Shown here: in pieces, positions 37,247 to 45,104 of the stretch
Layout of the letters: each line of letters begins with the position of its first letter
Numbering within the stretch: position 1 is the first letter of the stretch
Origin: Piscibacillus halophilus
GTDB lineage: Bacteria > Bacillota > Bacilli > Bacillales > Alkalibacillaceae
Length of the DNA stretch: 64,000 nucleotides
Direction: 5' to 3'
Assembly (NCBI RefSeq): GCF_900110685.1
Contig: NZ_FOES01000001.1
Span: forward strand, 1-64,000
Notes under the pieces: generated by a model
The model's database searches: none
Seen by the model: only the letters and a program-made list of their open reading frames with translations
What the model was told of the DNA's origin: nothing
Made by a program: the position numbers and the translations under genes

Positions 37247-37504
37247 ATGTTGTTATCAGAGTTACAAACGAAGGATATCATTAATGTTGAAAACGGTGAA
37301 AAAATAGGCTTTGTCAATGACTTAGAAATTGACGTGACAGTTGGCGTCGTATTAGCATTGGTCGTAACAACACGAAGTAAATTGTTTGGTTTATTTGGTC
37401 AAGATGAGGAATTATTAATACGTTGGTCACATATCGACACCATTGGCGAAGATGTTATATTAGTTCGTGTACCTTCCAGAAGACAAATAGAGTCCGAAAT
37501 ATAG
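37247..37504 (+). CDS. ylmC: YlmC/YmxH family PRC-barrel protein
   Basis: An 85-residue PRC-barrel protein: LLSELQTKDIINVENGEKIG near the start, D-L-E-I-D (~residues 25-29) and I-R-W-S-H-I-D-T-I-G-E-D-V-I-L-V. The YlmC/YmxH family is conserved in spore formers. The start is ATG 37247, six bases after AAGGGGGG (ATG 37244 is also possible; the frame from 37223 precedes the site). It sits between sigG and ylmD as in B. subtilis. Function unknown. Confidence 0.9.
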   Translation: MLLSELQTKDIINVENGEKIGFVNDLEIDVTVGVVLALVVTTRSKLFGLFGQDEELLIRWSHIDTIGEDVILVRVPSRRQIESEI

Positions 37505-37557
37505 AAGAAAATTGGCTTAAACTATGATAAAATGGGAGTAATATAAGGAGCGATATC

Positions 37558-38352
37558 ATGGAAATATTGGAATTATCTAAACATCAATTACTAGAAGTTT
37601 CCCCTTGGAAAGAATCCGGGGTCCGTGCAGGTTTTTCAACGAGAAAAGGTGGCTTTAGTGAACCGCCATTTGACTCCATGAATTTAGGTATCCACGTTCA
37701 TGACCAAAAAGAGCATGTATTAAAAAATAGACAACGCTTTAGTGAGCTAATTGATACTAATTTAGATCAATGGAAGTCATTGAATCAAGTTAATAGTGAC
37801 CAAATAGTTGATTTATCTGAACCTTATGATGACCAACAGTATATACATCATGACCCAAAAGAAAATGCAGATGGTATGATCACCAATGTAAAGGGAGATG
37901 TTCTGACAGCTTTTTATGCTGATTGTGTTCCGCTATTGTTTAAATCAAAAAATTCTAAATGGATAGGGGTGGCGCATGCTGGTTGGAAAGGAACGGTTCA
38001 AGAAATTGGCCCTAAGATGATCCAGCGTTTTGGTGAAAAAGGTATTAAACCAGCTGAAATGGAGGTCGTGATTGGACCTTGCATTTCTAAAAAGAATTAT
38101 GAGGTGGATCAACGTGTAGTTGACCATATTCCACCTAAATACCATAATGAGGTTTTAACCCCTACAACAGAAGGACATTATTTATTGGATTTAAAACGAC
38201 TAAATTTTCTATATTTAGTCGACAATGATCTTAACCATGATGATATTTATATTACGAATTATTGTACTTATGAGGATGAAGAGTGGCTATATTCTTATAG
38301 ACGCGACAAAGGTAAAACAGGACGTATGATGGCTTTTATATATTTAACATAA
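37558..38352 (+). CDS. ylmD: YlmD/PgeF laccase-domain purine nucleoside hydrolase-like protein
   Basis: A 264-residue member of the polyphenol oxidase/LACC1/YfiH family, now known to include purine nucleoside phosphorylase/deaminase activities and a peptidoglycan-editing factor (PgeF). Conserved metal-site elements: G-F-S-T-R-K-G-G, Y-A-D-C-V-P-L-L (~residues 120-127), H-A-G-W-K-G-T (~140-146) and G-P-C-I-S (~178-182). It begins the ylmD-ylmE-sepF-ylmG-ylmH run. Confidence 0.92.
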   Translation: MEILELSKHQLLEVSPWKESGVRAGFSTRKGGFSEPPFDSMNLGIHVHDQKEHVLKNRQRFSELIDTNLDQWKSLNQVNSDQIVDLSEPYDDQQYIHHDPKENADGMITNVKGDVLTAFYADCVPLLFKSKNSKWIGVAHAGWKGTVQEIGPKMIQRFGEKGIKPAEMEVVIGPCISKKNYEVDQRVVDHIPPKYHNEVLTPTTEGHYLLDLKRLNFLYLVDNDLNHDDIYITNYCTYEDEEWLYSYRRDKGKTGRMMAFIYLT

Positions 38353-38380
38353 ACCACTAGACGTACAAGAGGGGATATTT

Positions 38381-39061
38381 ATGTCGATTCAGGAGAACTA
38401 TGAAAAAATCATGAAGCGAATTATTCAGGCTTGTCAGCGTTCGGGGCGTCAAGCCGATGACATTCAAATGATTGCAATAACGAAATATGTTTCAATTGAA
38501 ACAGCCCAAAAAGCTGTTGATACAGGAATTAAAAATCTTGGAGAAAATCGCCTTGAGGGCTTTCAAAAAAAATATCATGCTATTGGAAATCAAGTAAAGT
38601 GGCATTTTATTGGTACATTACAGTCAAGAAAAGTAAAAAATATTATAGAAGAAGTCGATTACATTCATTCCTTGGATCGTCTTTCCTTAGCTAAGGAAAT
38701 TAATAAACGATCTAAACGAAAGATTCCATGTTTTGTACAAGTTAATACGAGTGGTGAAGAATCAAAACATGGTTTAGATCCTGATGAATTACAGTCTTTT
38801 ATAGACCAATTAAGTCAGTATGAAAATGTTGAGGTTGTTGGTTTGATGACCATGGCCCCTTTAATAGAGGATCAAGATACAATTCGTTCTTGCTTTAAGA
38901 AGCTGCGTCATTTAAGAGATGAAGTGCGTGATCGACAACTTGAATACGCACCTTGTACATATTTATCAATGGGAATGAGTCATGATTTTGAGATCGCGAT
39001 TGAAGAAGGGGCGACTCATATAAGAATTGGTTCAAGTTTAGTAGGCAACAAGAGTAAATAA
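38381..39061 (+). CDS. ylmE: YlmE, PLP-binding homeostasis protein (YggS/PLPBP family)
   Basis: A 226-residue alanine-racemase-like barrel protein that binds pyridoxal phosphate and buffers vitamin B6 and amino-acid pools. The PLP lysine is in M-I-A-I-T-K-Y-V-S (~residue 34). Other motifs are G-E-N-R, W-H-F-I-G-T-L-Q (~75-82) and L-S-M-G-M-S-H-D-F (~194-202). It sits just upstream of sepF; loss of the homologue is often linked to division phenotypes in this cluster. Confidence 0.95.
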   Translation: MSIQENYEKIMKRIIQACQRSGRQADDIQMIAITKYVSIETAQKAVDTGIKNLGENRLEGFQKKYHAIGNQVKWHFIGTLQSRKVKNIIEEVDYIHSLDRLSLAKEINKRSKRKIPCFVQVNTSGEESKHGLDPDELQSFIDQLSQYENVEVVGLMTMAPLIEDQDTIRSCFKKLRHLRDEVRDRQLEYAPCTYLSMGMSHDFEIAIEEGATHIRIGSSLVGNKSK

Positions 39062-39075
39062 GAGGAGGTTCAACC

Positions 39076-39516
39076 ATGAGTTTGAAAGATAAAATTAAAT
39101 CATTTTTTGAATTTGAGGAGTATGATGAAACGGAAGAACCTGTTCGTCAACAAAGAGAACAAGAGCCGAGTAATGAGCAAGAACATACTTCACAGAAGCA
39201 AAAAGACAACATTGTTAGTCTTAAATCGATCCAGCAAGACGCCAAAATGGTATTATGTGAACCAACCGAATATAATGAAGCTCAGGAGTTGGCTAACCAT
39301 TTAAAGAAGCGTCAATCTATTGTGGTGAATCTACAACGTTTAGATCCTCAAACAGGGCGTAGAGTCGTAGATTTCTTAAGCGGCACCGTCTATGCACTAA
39401 ACGGAAATATTCAGAAATTAGGTCAACAAACTTTTCTATGTACACCAGAACACGTTAATATATCAGGAAATATTAGCCAACTATTTGATGAAGAAGAACA
39501 ATTTAATGGAAAGTAG
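39076..39516 (+). CDS. sepF: Cell division protein SepF
   Basis: A 146-residue protein that forms rings, tethers FtsZ to the membrane and shapes the septum. It has an N-terminal amphipathic helix (SLKDKIKSFFEF), an acidic Gln/Glu-rich linker (~15-52) and a globular domain with E-P-T-E-Y-N-E-A-Q-E-L-A, V-V-N-L-Q-R-L and V-V-D-F-L-S-G-T-V-Y-A-L-N-G. Ribosome binding site GAGGAGG. Confidence 0.96.
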   Translation: MSLKDKIKSFFEFEEYDETEEPVRQQREQEPSNEQEHTSQKQKDNIVSLKSIQQDAKMVLCEPTEYNEAQELANHLKKRQSIVVNLQRLDPQTGRRVVDFLSGTVYALNGNIQKLGQQTFLCTPEHVNISGNISQLFDEEEQFNGK

Positions 39517-39525
39517 GTAAATAGT

Positions 39526-39795
39526 ATGATGATGTACTTAGCCAATATTATTATTCTTGGTTTAGAAATTTATTCATTTGCGTTAATTGCTTATATTTTA
39601 ATGTCTTGGTTCCCAGGCGCGAGAGATTCGTCAATTGGCCAAATGTTAGGCAAAATTTGTGAACCTTTTTTAGAACCATTTAGAAAAATAATACCGCCAT
39701 TAGGTATGATCGATATTTCCCCAATTGTAGCTATTATTGTATTAAACCTTGCAGCACAAGGCGCTCGAGTATTGTTCTATAATATTTTATTTTAA
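39526..39795 (+). CDS. ylmG: YggT family membrane protein YlmG
   Basis: An 89-residue protein with two membrane helices (~4-28 and ~65-86) around the conserved Y-I-L-M-S-W-F-P and C-E-P-F-L-E-P-F-R-K-I-I-P-P segments. YggT proteins lie in division clusters and affect septum or nucleoid organisation in several bacteria; the mechanism is unclear. Three ATGs in a row (39526, 39529, 39532) make the exact start uncertain. Confidence 0.93.
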   Translation: MMMYLANIIILGLEIYSFALIAYILMSWFPGARDSSIGQMLGKICEPFLEPFRKIIPPLGMIDISPIVAIIVLNLAAQGARVLFYNILF

Positions 39796-39834
39796 ATTCA
39801 ATTATTATAACCGATATAAGTAGTGAGGGTAATT

Positions 39835-40608
39835 ATGGACATCTATCAACATTTTAGACAAGAAGAACAAGCTTTTATCGATCAAGCCTTAGATTGGAAA
39901 GAGCAAGTTGAAGTACAATATAAAAGAGTGGTAACAGACTTCTTAGACCCTCGCGAACAAACGATATTTCAGTCTATTATTGGTAAGCAAAGTGATCTTC
40001 AACTTCGTTTTTTTGGCGGTTATGACCAAGCTGAACGTAAACAAGCCATTTTAGCTCCTTTTTACGAAGAGGTTGGACAAGATCAATTTGATTTAACTGT
40101 ATTAGAAGGGTCTTATCATCAAAAATTTGTATCATTAAGTCACAGAGATGTATTAGGGACGTTAATGTCTTTAGGGATTCAACGCAAGAAAATTGGAGAT
40201 TTAATAGTCGAGGATGGTATATTTCAGATTATTTTAGATCGAGACATTGCAGTTTTCGTACAGATGCAGTTAACGAAAATCAAACATACATCGATTTCGT
40301 TAAAAGAAGTTCCCTTTACGCAAATTATTGAGCCGAAACATAAATGGGACGAAAAAGATACTACGGTATCATCTACTAGACTAGATGTTGTATTAAAAGA
40401 AATTTATCAGATGTCCCGACAAAAAGCTCAAGATTTTATAAACAAAGAAGCTGTGAAGGTCAATTACCGTGTTGTCCAAGATCCTGCTTTTACTGTTGAG
40501 CCTGGAGATTTAATTTCACTAAGGAAAAAGGGAAGAAGTAAAGTCATCGATATTTTGGGCGAAACTAAAAAACAAAAGTATCTTATTCGTATAGCAAAAT
40601 TAAAGTAA
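39835..40608 (+). CDS. ylmH: S4-domain RNA-binding protein YlmH
   Basis: A 257-residue protein with a YlmH-type N-terminal domain (F-F-G-G-Y, ~residues 58-62) and a C-terminal S4 RNA-binding domain (~178-240, SSTRLDVVLKEIYQMSRQKAQDFI). Recent work on B. subtilis places YlmH in ribosome-associated quality control with RqcP-like activity. Start ATG 39835 follows GTGAGGGT; the GTG at 39823 lies within that site. Confidence 0.93.
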   Translation: MDIYQHFRQEEQAFIDQALDWKEQVEVQYKRVVTDFLDPREQTIFQSIIGKQSDLQLRFFGGYDQAERKQAILAPFYEEVGQDQFDLTVLEGSYHQKFVSLSHRDVLGTLMSLGIQRKKIGDLIVEDGIFQIILDRDIAVFVQMQLTKIKHTSISLKEVPFTQIIEPKHKWDEKDTTVSSTRLDVVLKEIYQMSRQKAQDFINKEAVKVNYRVVQDPAFTVEPGDLISLRKKGRSKVIDILGETKKQKYLIRIAKLK

Positions 40609-40690
40609 AATATTGAAGGAATTAAATAGTTGTTGTCGAATATAGAACAGTAATCTACCGACGTATGAGTACAATAAGGGGGCAATAAGA

Positions 40691-41206
40691 ATGGGATTAA
40701 CGCCATTAGATATCCATAACAAGGAATTTACTAGAGGTTTTCGTGGTTATGATGAAGACGAAGTAAATGAGTTTTTAGATCAAGTGATTAAAGATTTTGA
40801 AAAGGTCATTCGTGAGAAAAAGTCATTAGAAGATAGAGTAAAGGAACTAGAGGAAAAGAATAGTCATTTTAACAACATTGAAGAAACGTTAAATCGTTCG
40901 ATATTAGTCGCTCAGGAAACAGCTGATGAAGTGAAAAACAACGCTAATAAGGAAGCAAAATTAATCATTAAAGAAGCTGAGAAGAACGCAGATCGCATCG
41001 TGAATGAAGCATTAGCAAAATCACGTACAGTTTCGATGGAAATTGAAGAGCTTAAGAAACAAGCTAAAGTGTTCCGTACAAGATTGAAAATGTTAGTCGA
41101 AGCTCAATTAGATATCATTGATAATGATGACTGGGAAGACTTATTTCAGTTAGAGTCGGAAGAAGATGATGAACAGCGAATTGATGAATATTCAACTTCT
41201 GAATAA
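40691..41206 (+). CDS. divIVA: Cell division initiation protein DivIVA
   Basis: A 171-residue coiled-coil protein that binds negatively curved membrane at poles and septa, recruiting MinJ/MinCD and, in sporulation, RacA. The membrane-binding N-terminus MGLTPLDIHNKEFTRGFRGY and DEDEVNEFLDQVI are diagnostic. Coiled coils span ~32-60 and ~70-140, with an acidic tail. The 82-base gap after ylmH could hold its own promoter, but I see no strong match. Confidence 0.97.
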   Translation: MGLTPLDIHNKEFTRGFRGYDEDEVNEFLDQVIKDFEKVIREKKSLEDRVKELEEKNSHFNNIEETLNRSILVAQETADEVKNNANKEAKLIIKEAEKNADRIVNEALAKSRTVSMEIEELKKQAKVFRTRLKMLVEAQLDIIDNDDWEDLFQLESEEDDEQRIDEYSTSE

Positions 41207-41212
41207 TTTTTC

Positions 41213-41241
41213 TTGACGAAATTCGCATTTTTCCATATAAT
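41213..41241 (+). promoter_or_regulatory. Sigma-A promoter for ileS
   Basis: TTGACG (41213-41218), 17-base spacer, TATAAT (41236-41241). Strong vegetative promoter just upstream of the T-box leader; a second TATAAT lies at 41251. Confidence 0.85.
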
Positions 41242-41282
41242 TTCATATCGTATAATAATATTAAAAATGATTTAAAAACGTA

Positions 41283-41510
41283 GATGGGAACAGTACTTAA
41301 GAGTTATGCGTTTAAGCGAGCTAGGGTTGGTGCGAGCCTAGTAACGATACCTTAAGGAAGATCATCCCGGAGTTCCTTTTTGAACGAAGTAGAAAAGGAC
41401 GGTTCATTCACGTTAAGAATGTTGAGTGGAATAATCAATATCGGTTATTCAATCAGGGTGGTACCGCGAGTTTTCTCGTCCCTATGTGGGATGAGAAAAC
41501 TCTTTTTTTA
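41283..41510 (+). promoter_or_regulatory. T-box riboswitch of ileS (isoleucine)
   Basis: The T-box sequence AGGGTGGTACCGCG is at 41455-41468. Stem I is closed by gatggga with tcatccc; a CAGTA S-turn (41291-41295) faces the specifier loop, with ATC (Ile) at 41361-41363. The terminator is gagttttctc (41468-41477) with gagaaaactc (41493-41502) plus an inner tccc/ggga, then seven Ts. Uncharged tRNA-Ile would stabilise the antiterminator and allow ileS transcription. Confidence 0.93.
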
Positions 41511-41579
41511 TCTCTTCATTTTTTCGTCAAGAATGATATTGGACTATTTACGATCTTATCAATATTAAGGAGGATTTGC

Positions 41580-44336
41580 ATGAGTTATAAAGAAACGCTC
41601 TTAATGCCGCAAACAGACTTCCCAATGCGTGGTAACTTACCGAAGCGCGAACCTGAAATGCAGAAACGTTGGGAAGAAGAAAATATTTATGAAAAAGTAC
41701 AAGAACGCACTAAAGGTCGACCATTATTTGTGCTACACGATGGTCCTCCATATGCAAATGGTGACCTACACATGGGGCATGCGCTCAATAAAATTCTAAA
41801 AGATTTTATTGTACGTTATAAATCGATGTCCGGTTACCATGCTCCATACGTACCTGGATGGGATACACACGGGCTTCCAATTGAAGTCGCCCTTACAAAG
41901 AAGAAAAAAATTAAACGTAAAGAACTAAGTATTACTGAATTCAGAAAACTATGTGAAGAATATGCACTTGATCAAATCGATCGTCAGCGTGAACAATTTA
42001 AACAATTAGGTGTTCGTGGTGACTGGGATAACCCATATATTACTTTAAAACCTGAATTTGAGGCTCAGCAAATTAAAGTATTTGGTGAGATGGCAAAACG
42101 TGGCTATATCTATAAAGGTAAGAAGCCGGTTTATTGGTCGCCATCTTCTGAATCAGCGTTAGCTGAAGCGGAAATTGAATATCAGGATAAACGTTCACCT
42201 TCTATTTATGTCGCTTTTGATGTAACGGATGGAAATGGTGTATTAGATGGCGATGAAAAAATCGTAATCTGGACGACAACTCCTTGGACGATTCCTGCTA
42301 ACTTAGCTATTGCTGTTCATCCTGAATTGGAATATGCAGTAGTAGAAGCAAGTGGTTCTAAATATGTCATTGCACATGACTTATTAGAAGAAGTCACTCA
42401 GAAGCTTGAATGGGAAAACCCAACAGTTGTTAAATCTCTAAAAGGTCAAGATTTAGAGCGCGTCGTTGCAAAACACCCATTCTACGATCGTGATTCACTA
42501 GTCATTCTAGGTGAACACGTTACAACTGAATCTGGTACGGGTTGTGTTCACACGGCACCAGGTCATGGTGAAGATGACTTCTGGATTGGAAAACAATATG
42601 ATTTAGATGTTCTTTGCCCTGTAGATGAAAAAGGTGTCTTTACAGAAGAAGCACCAGGATTTGAAGGCCAGTTTTATGACAAAGCAAACAAAGAAATCAC
42701 GCAAAAATTAGATGAAGTAGGAGCATTATTAAAGCTTGAATTCATCACTCACTCTTACCCACATGACTGGCGTACGAAAAAGCCAACGATTTTCCGTGCT
42801 ACATCACAGTGGTTTGCTTCTGTTAAAGATTTCCGTGAAGACTTGCTTGAAGCCATCAAAAACGTGAATTGGCACCCTCATTGGGGTGAAATCCGCATGC
42901 ACAACATGGTGAAGGATCGTGAAGATTGGTGTATTTCACGTCAACGTGTGTGGGGTGTACCAATTCCAGTATTCTATGGAGAAAACGGTGAGCCAATTAT
43001 CAATGAAGAAACGATCGAACACGTAGCCAACTTATTTAGAGAACACGGTTCAAATGTTTGGTTTGAACGCGAGGCTAAAGATTTATTACCAGAAGGATTC
43101 ACTCATCCATCAAGCCCGAATGGAAAGTTTACAAAAGAAACGGATATCATGGATGTTTGGTTTGACTCAGGTTCGACACATCAAGGAGTATTAGTTGAAC
43201 GTGATGATTTAGACCGTCCAGCCGATTTATATTTAGAAGGGTCAGATCAGTATCGTGGTTGGTTTAACTCTTCGTTAACAACTTCAGTGGCTGTAACAGG
43301 TAAAGCACCTTATAAAGGTATTTTAAGTCACGGATTTACTTTAGATGGTGAAGGTCGTAAGATGAGTAAATCTCTTGGCAATGTGATGGTTCCTTCTAAG
43401 ATTATGAAGCAATTAGGAGCCGACATTTTACGTCTTTGGGTAGCAAGTACAGATTACTCAGCTGACGTACGTGTATCAGACAATATTTTAAAACAAGTGG
43501 CAGAGGTCTACCGTAAGATTCGTAACACATTCCGTTTCTTACTTGGCAACTTACACGATTTTGATCCGACTAAAGATGCCGTTCCAGAAGCAGATTTAGA
43601 AGAAGTCGATCAGTATATGTTAATTCGTTTACAAGAAACCATTTGTAAGGTACGAAAAGCATATGATGATTATGAGTATTCAACGATTTATCATACTATC
43701 AACAACTTCTGTACGGTTGATTTAAGTTCATTCTATTTAGATTTCGCAAAAGATATTCTATATATTGAAAAAGCAGACGATCACCGTCGTCGTAGTATTC
43801 AAACGGTTTATTACGACATGATTGTAAGTTTAAGCAAACTACTATCACCAATTCTGTCTCATACTTCAGAGGAAGTTTGGCAGTATATCCCAGGGGTTGA
43901 AGAAGAAAGTGTTCAACTAACAGATATGCCTGAAGCTAGAGAAGTTAAAAATGAAGCAACGATTAAAGGAAAATGGGAAGACTTTATGGAAGTCCGTGAA
44001 GATGTGTTAAAAGCATTAGAAGAAGCACGTGCGGATAAAATCATTGGTAAGTCATTGGAAGCAAAATTAACAATCGTACCAAAAGATGAAGCAACCATGG
44101 ACTTATTAGAATCCATGAAACATTTACATCAGTATTTAATCGTATCAGAGGTTAATTTAGCTCAGAGTCACGATTTAGCAAAATCATATGACAGAGTTTC
44201 AGTAGCTGTAGAAAAACATGATGGTGAAAAGTGTCAACGTTGCTGGGTGGCATCACATACCGTTGGAAAAGATGAAAAACACCCTGATTTATGTGAACGT
44301 TGCGCAGATGTGGTAGATAAAAAGATGGAGTCCTAG
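41580..44336 (+). CDS. ileS: Isoleucyl-tRNA synthetase
   Basis: A 918-residue class I synthetase of the bacterial (type 1) form. HIGH motif in [13 protein letters not shown] (~residues 57-69), the CP1 editing domain with T-T-T-P-W-T-I-P (~235-242), K-M-S-K-S (~597-601) and a C-terminal zinc finger C-Q-R-C ... C-E-R-C (~888-911). Start ATG 41580 follows AAGGAGG; the open frame upstream is T-box leader. Codon use looks smoother than in the accessory genes that follow. Confidence 0.98.
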   Translation: MSYKETLLMPQTDFPMRGNLPKREPEMQKRWEEENIYEKVQERTKGRPLFVLHDGPPYANGDLHMGHALNKILKDFIVRYKSMSGYHAPYVPGWDTHGLPIEVALTKKKKIKRKELSITEFRKLCEEYALDQIDRQREQFKQLGVRGDWDNPYITLKPEFEAQQIKVFGEMAKRGYIYKGKKPVYWSPSSESALAEAEIEYQDKRSPSIYVAFDVTDGNGVLDGDEKIVIWTTTPWTIPANLAIAVHPELEYAVVEASGSKYVIAHDLLEEVTQKLEWENPTVVKSLKGQDLERVVAKHPFYDRDSLVILGEHVTTESGTGCVHTAPGHGEDDFWIGKQYDLDVLCPVDEKGVFTEEAPGFEGQFYDKANKEITQKLDEVGALLKLEFITHSYPHDWRTKKPTIFRATSQWFASVKDFREDLLEAIKNVNWHPHWGEIRMHNMVKDREDWCISRQRVWGVPIPVFYGENGEPIINEETIEHVANLFREHGSNVWFEREAKDLLPEGFTHPSSPNGKFTKETDIMDVWFDSGSTHQGVLVERDDLDRPADLYLEGSDQYRGWFNSSLTTSVAVTGKAPYKGILSHGFTLDGEGRKMSKSLGNVMVPSKIMKQLGADILRLWVASTDYSADVRVSDNILKQVAEVYRKIRNTFRFLLGNLHDFDPTKDAVPEADLEEVDQYMLIRLQETICKVRKAYDDYEYSTIYHTINNFCTVDLSSFYLDFAKDILYIEKADDHRRRSIQTVYYDMIVSLSKLLSPILSHTSEEVWQYIPGVEEESVQLTDMPEAREVKNEATIKGKWEDFMEVREDVLKALEEARADKIIGKSLEAKLTIVPKDEATMDLLESMKHLHQYLIVSEVNLAQSHDLAKSYDRVSVAVEKHDGEKCQRCWVASHTVGKDEKHPDLCERCADVVDKKMES

Positions 44337-44358
44337 AATATAATTAAGTAGTTCAGTT

Positions 44359-44402
44359 CACCCCAAAGTTAGAGTAAAAGTCTAACCTTTGGGGTGTTTT
44401 TA
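44359..44402 (+). terminator. Terminator after ileS
   Basis: caccccaaagttaga pairs with tctaacctttggggtg (one bulge), followed by TTTTTA. It isolates ileS from the downstream cassette. Confidence 0.9.
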
Positions 44403-44517
44403 TATGGTCAAATTATTTAAAAAGTCGTGTGAGACGGAATTTTGTAAGTATCACATCGTGTTCATTCCATTACCAAGTACATATCAACATATTTTTCAGA
44501 AAATCCCAAGTAAATAT

Positions 44518-44545
44518 TTTACAAAAATAAATAAAATGTTAAAAT
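44518..44545 (+). promoter_or_regulatory. Promoter of the 44.6-48.3 kb cassette
   Basis: TTTACA (44518-44523), 16-base spacer, TGT-TAAAAT (extended -10, TAAAAT at 44540-44545). It lies about 40 bases before the first ribosome binding site and downstream of the ileS terminator, so the cassette has its own start. The stretch 44403-44517 holds no gene that I can support. Confidence 0.55.
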
Positions 44546-44584
44546 TTGAATATTAAAAAAATTTAGAGAGAGGAGGCGTAAACT

Positions 44585-44647
44585 ATTCATCTAAGTGAGA
44601 CACAAACAAAAAATAAGAATAGGAGGCTATTAAATAAAAAAAGTTAG
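44585..44647 (+). CDS. Possible 20-residue upstream ORF with ATT start
   Basis: AGGAGG (44571-44576) is followed after eight bases by ATT (44585), opening a frame that would read (M)HLSETQTKNKNRRLLNKKS and stop at TAG 44645. No ATG, GTG or TTG is available in the right place. The frame contains the next ribosome binding site (44621-44626), and its stop overlaps the start of the secreted-protein gene in another frame, as in leader-peptide coupling. It could equally be a gene remnant whose start codon mutated. Confidence 0.3.
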   Translation: MHLSETQTKNKNRRLLNKKS

Positions 44648-45044
44648 TCTAATTACTGTTTTAGTTATTACATTTATGGTTACTTTTTCAGTCATTATTA
44701 TTGCTGAGGAAAGTAATTCTCAAGTAAGTGGTGAGGAAATAGAAGAAAATCACATAAATTCAATAGTGGTATCTGTAACACCTACTAGTCAGAGAGTCCA
44801 AGGAGCGGAACGAGCTAATTGGACTGTTTATGCATCACATAATAATGGGAGTATGCCTATCACTTATACTTTAAATCCAGGTGACGGCTCTAAGTCTCTG
44901 GAATATACTTCATACAGTAGTTCACACAGTTTTAGTCATCGTTATAACCCTAGTGGAAGTTTAAAAAACTTTAATGTAACAGCTAGGGCTATTTACGATT
45001 ATGGCATGGATCATGATTACGCAACAGTTACATGGGTTCGTTAA
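44634..45044 (+). CDS. Small secreted protein with PKD-like domain (apparent ATA start)
   Basis: Translation from ATA 44634 gives 136 residues with a classic signal peptide: K-K, a hydrophobic core of about 20 residues (SLITVLVITFMVTFSVIII) and a cut near A-E-E. AGGAGG (44621-44626) is seven bases before this ATA, and a stop codon lies immediately upstream in frame. The first ATG (44676) would remove half the signal sequence and has no ribosome binding site. The mature part is an acidic linker plus one ~80-residue beta domain (Y-T-L-N-P-G-D-G-S, then H-S-F-S-H-R-Y-N-P-S-G, V-T-A-R-A, D-Y-A-T-V-T-W), like a PKD fold. No cysteines. Function unknown; probably a substrate or partner of the adjacent ABC system. 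Confidence 0.6.
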   Translation: MKKVSLITVLVITFMVTFSVIIIAEESNSQVSGEEIEENHINSIVVSVTPTSQRVQGAERANWTVYASHNNGSMPITYTLNPGDGSKSLEYTSYSSSHSFSHRYNPSGSLKNFNVTARAIYDYGMDHDYATVTWVR

Positions 45045-45049
45045 TAAGA

Positions 45050-45088
45050 ATAAAACAAAGGTTGCACTAGGTGTAACCTTTGTTTTAT
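45050..45088 (+). terminator. Attenuator-like hairpin between secreted protein and permease
   Basis: ataaaacaaaggtt (45050-45063) pairs perfectly with aacctttgttttat (45075-45088), loop of 11. The U-rich part is inside the stem, so termination may be partial. This would give more secreted-protein mRNA than transporter mRNA. Confidence 0.6.
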
Positions 45089-45104
45089 AACAAGGTGGGA
45101 TAAA

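Noticed and set aside
41380-41579. Open frames within the ileS leader, including an upstream extension of IleS to 41484
   Set aside because: The sequence is the T-box antiterminator and terminator; the IleS start at 41580 has AAGGAGG and the family N-terminus.
44676-45044. ATG 44676 as start of the secreted protein
   Set aside because: It cuts the hydrophobic signal core in half and lacks a Shine-Dalgarno, whereas ATA 44634 has a perfect one. Kept only as a fallback.
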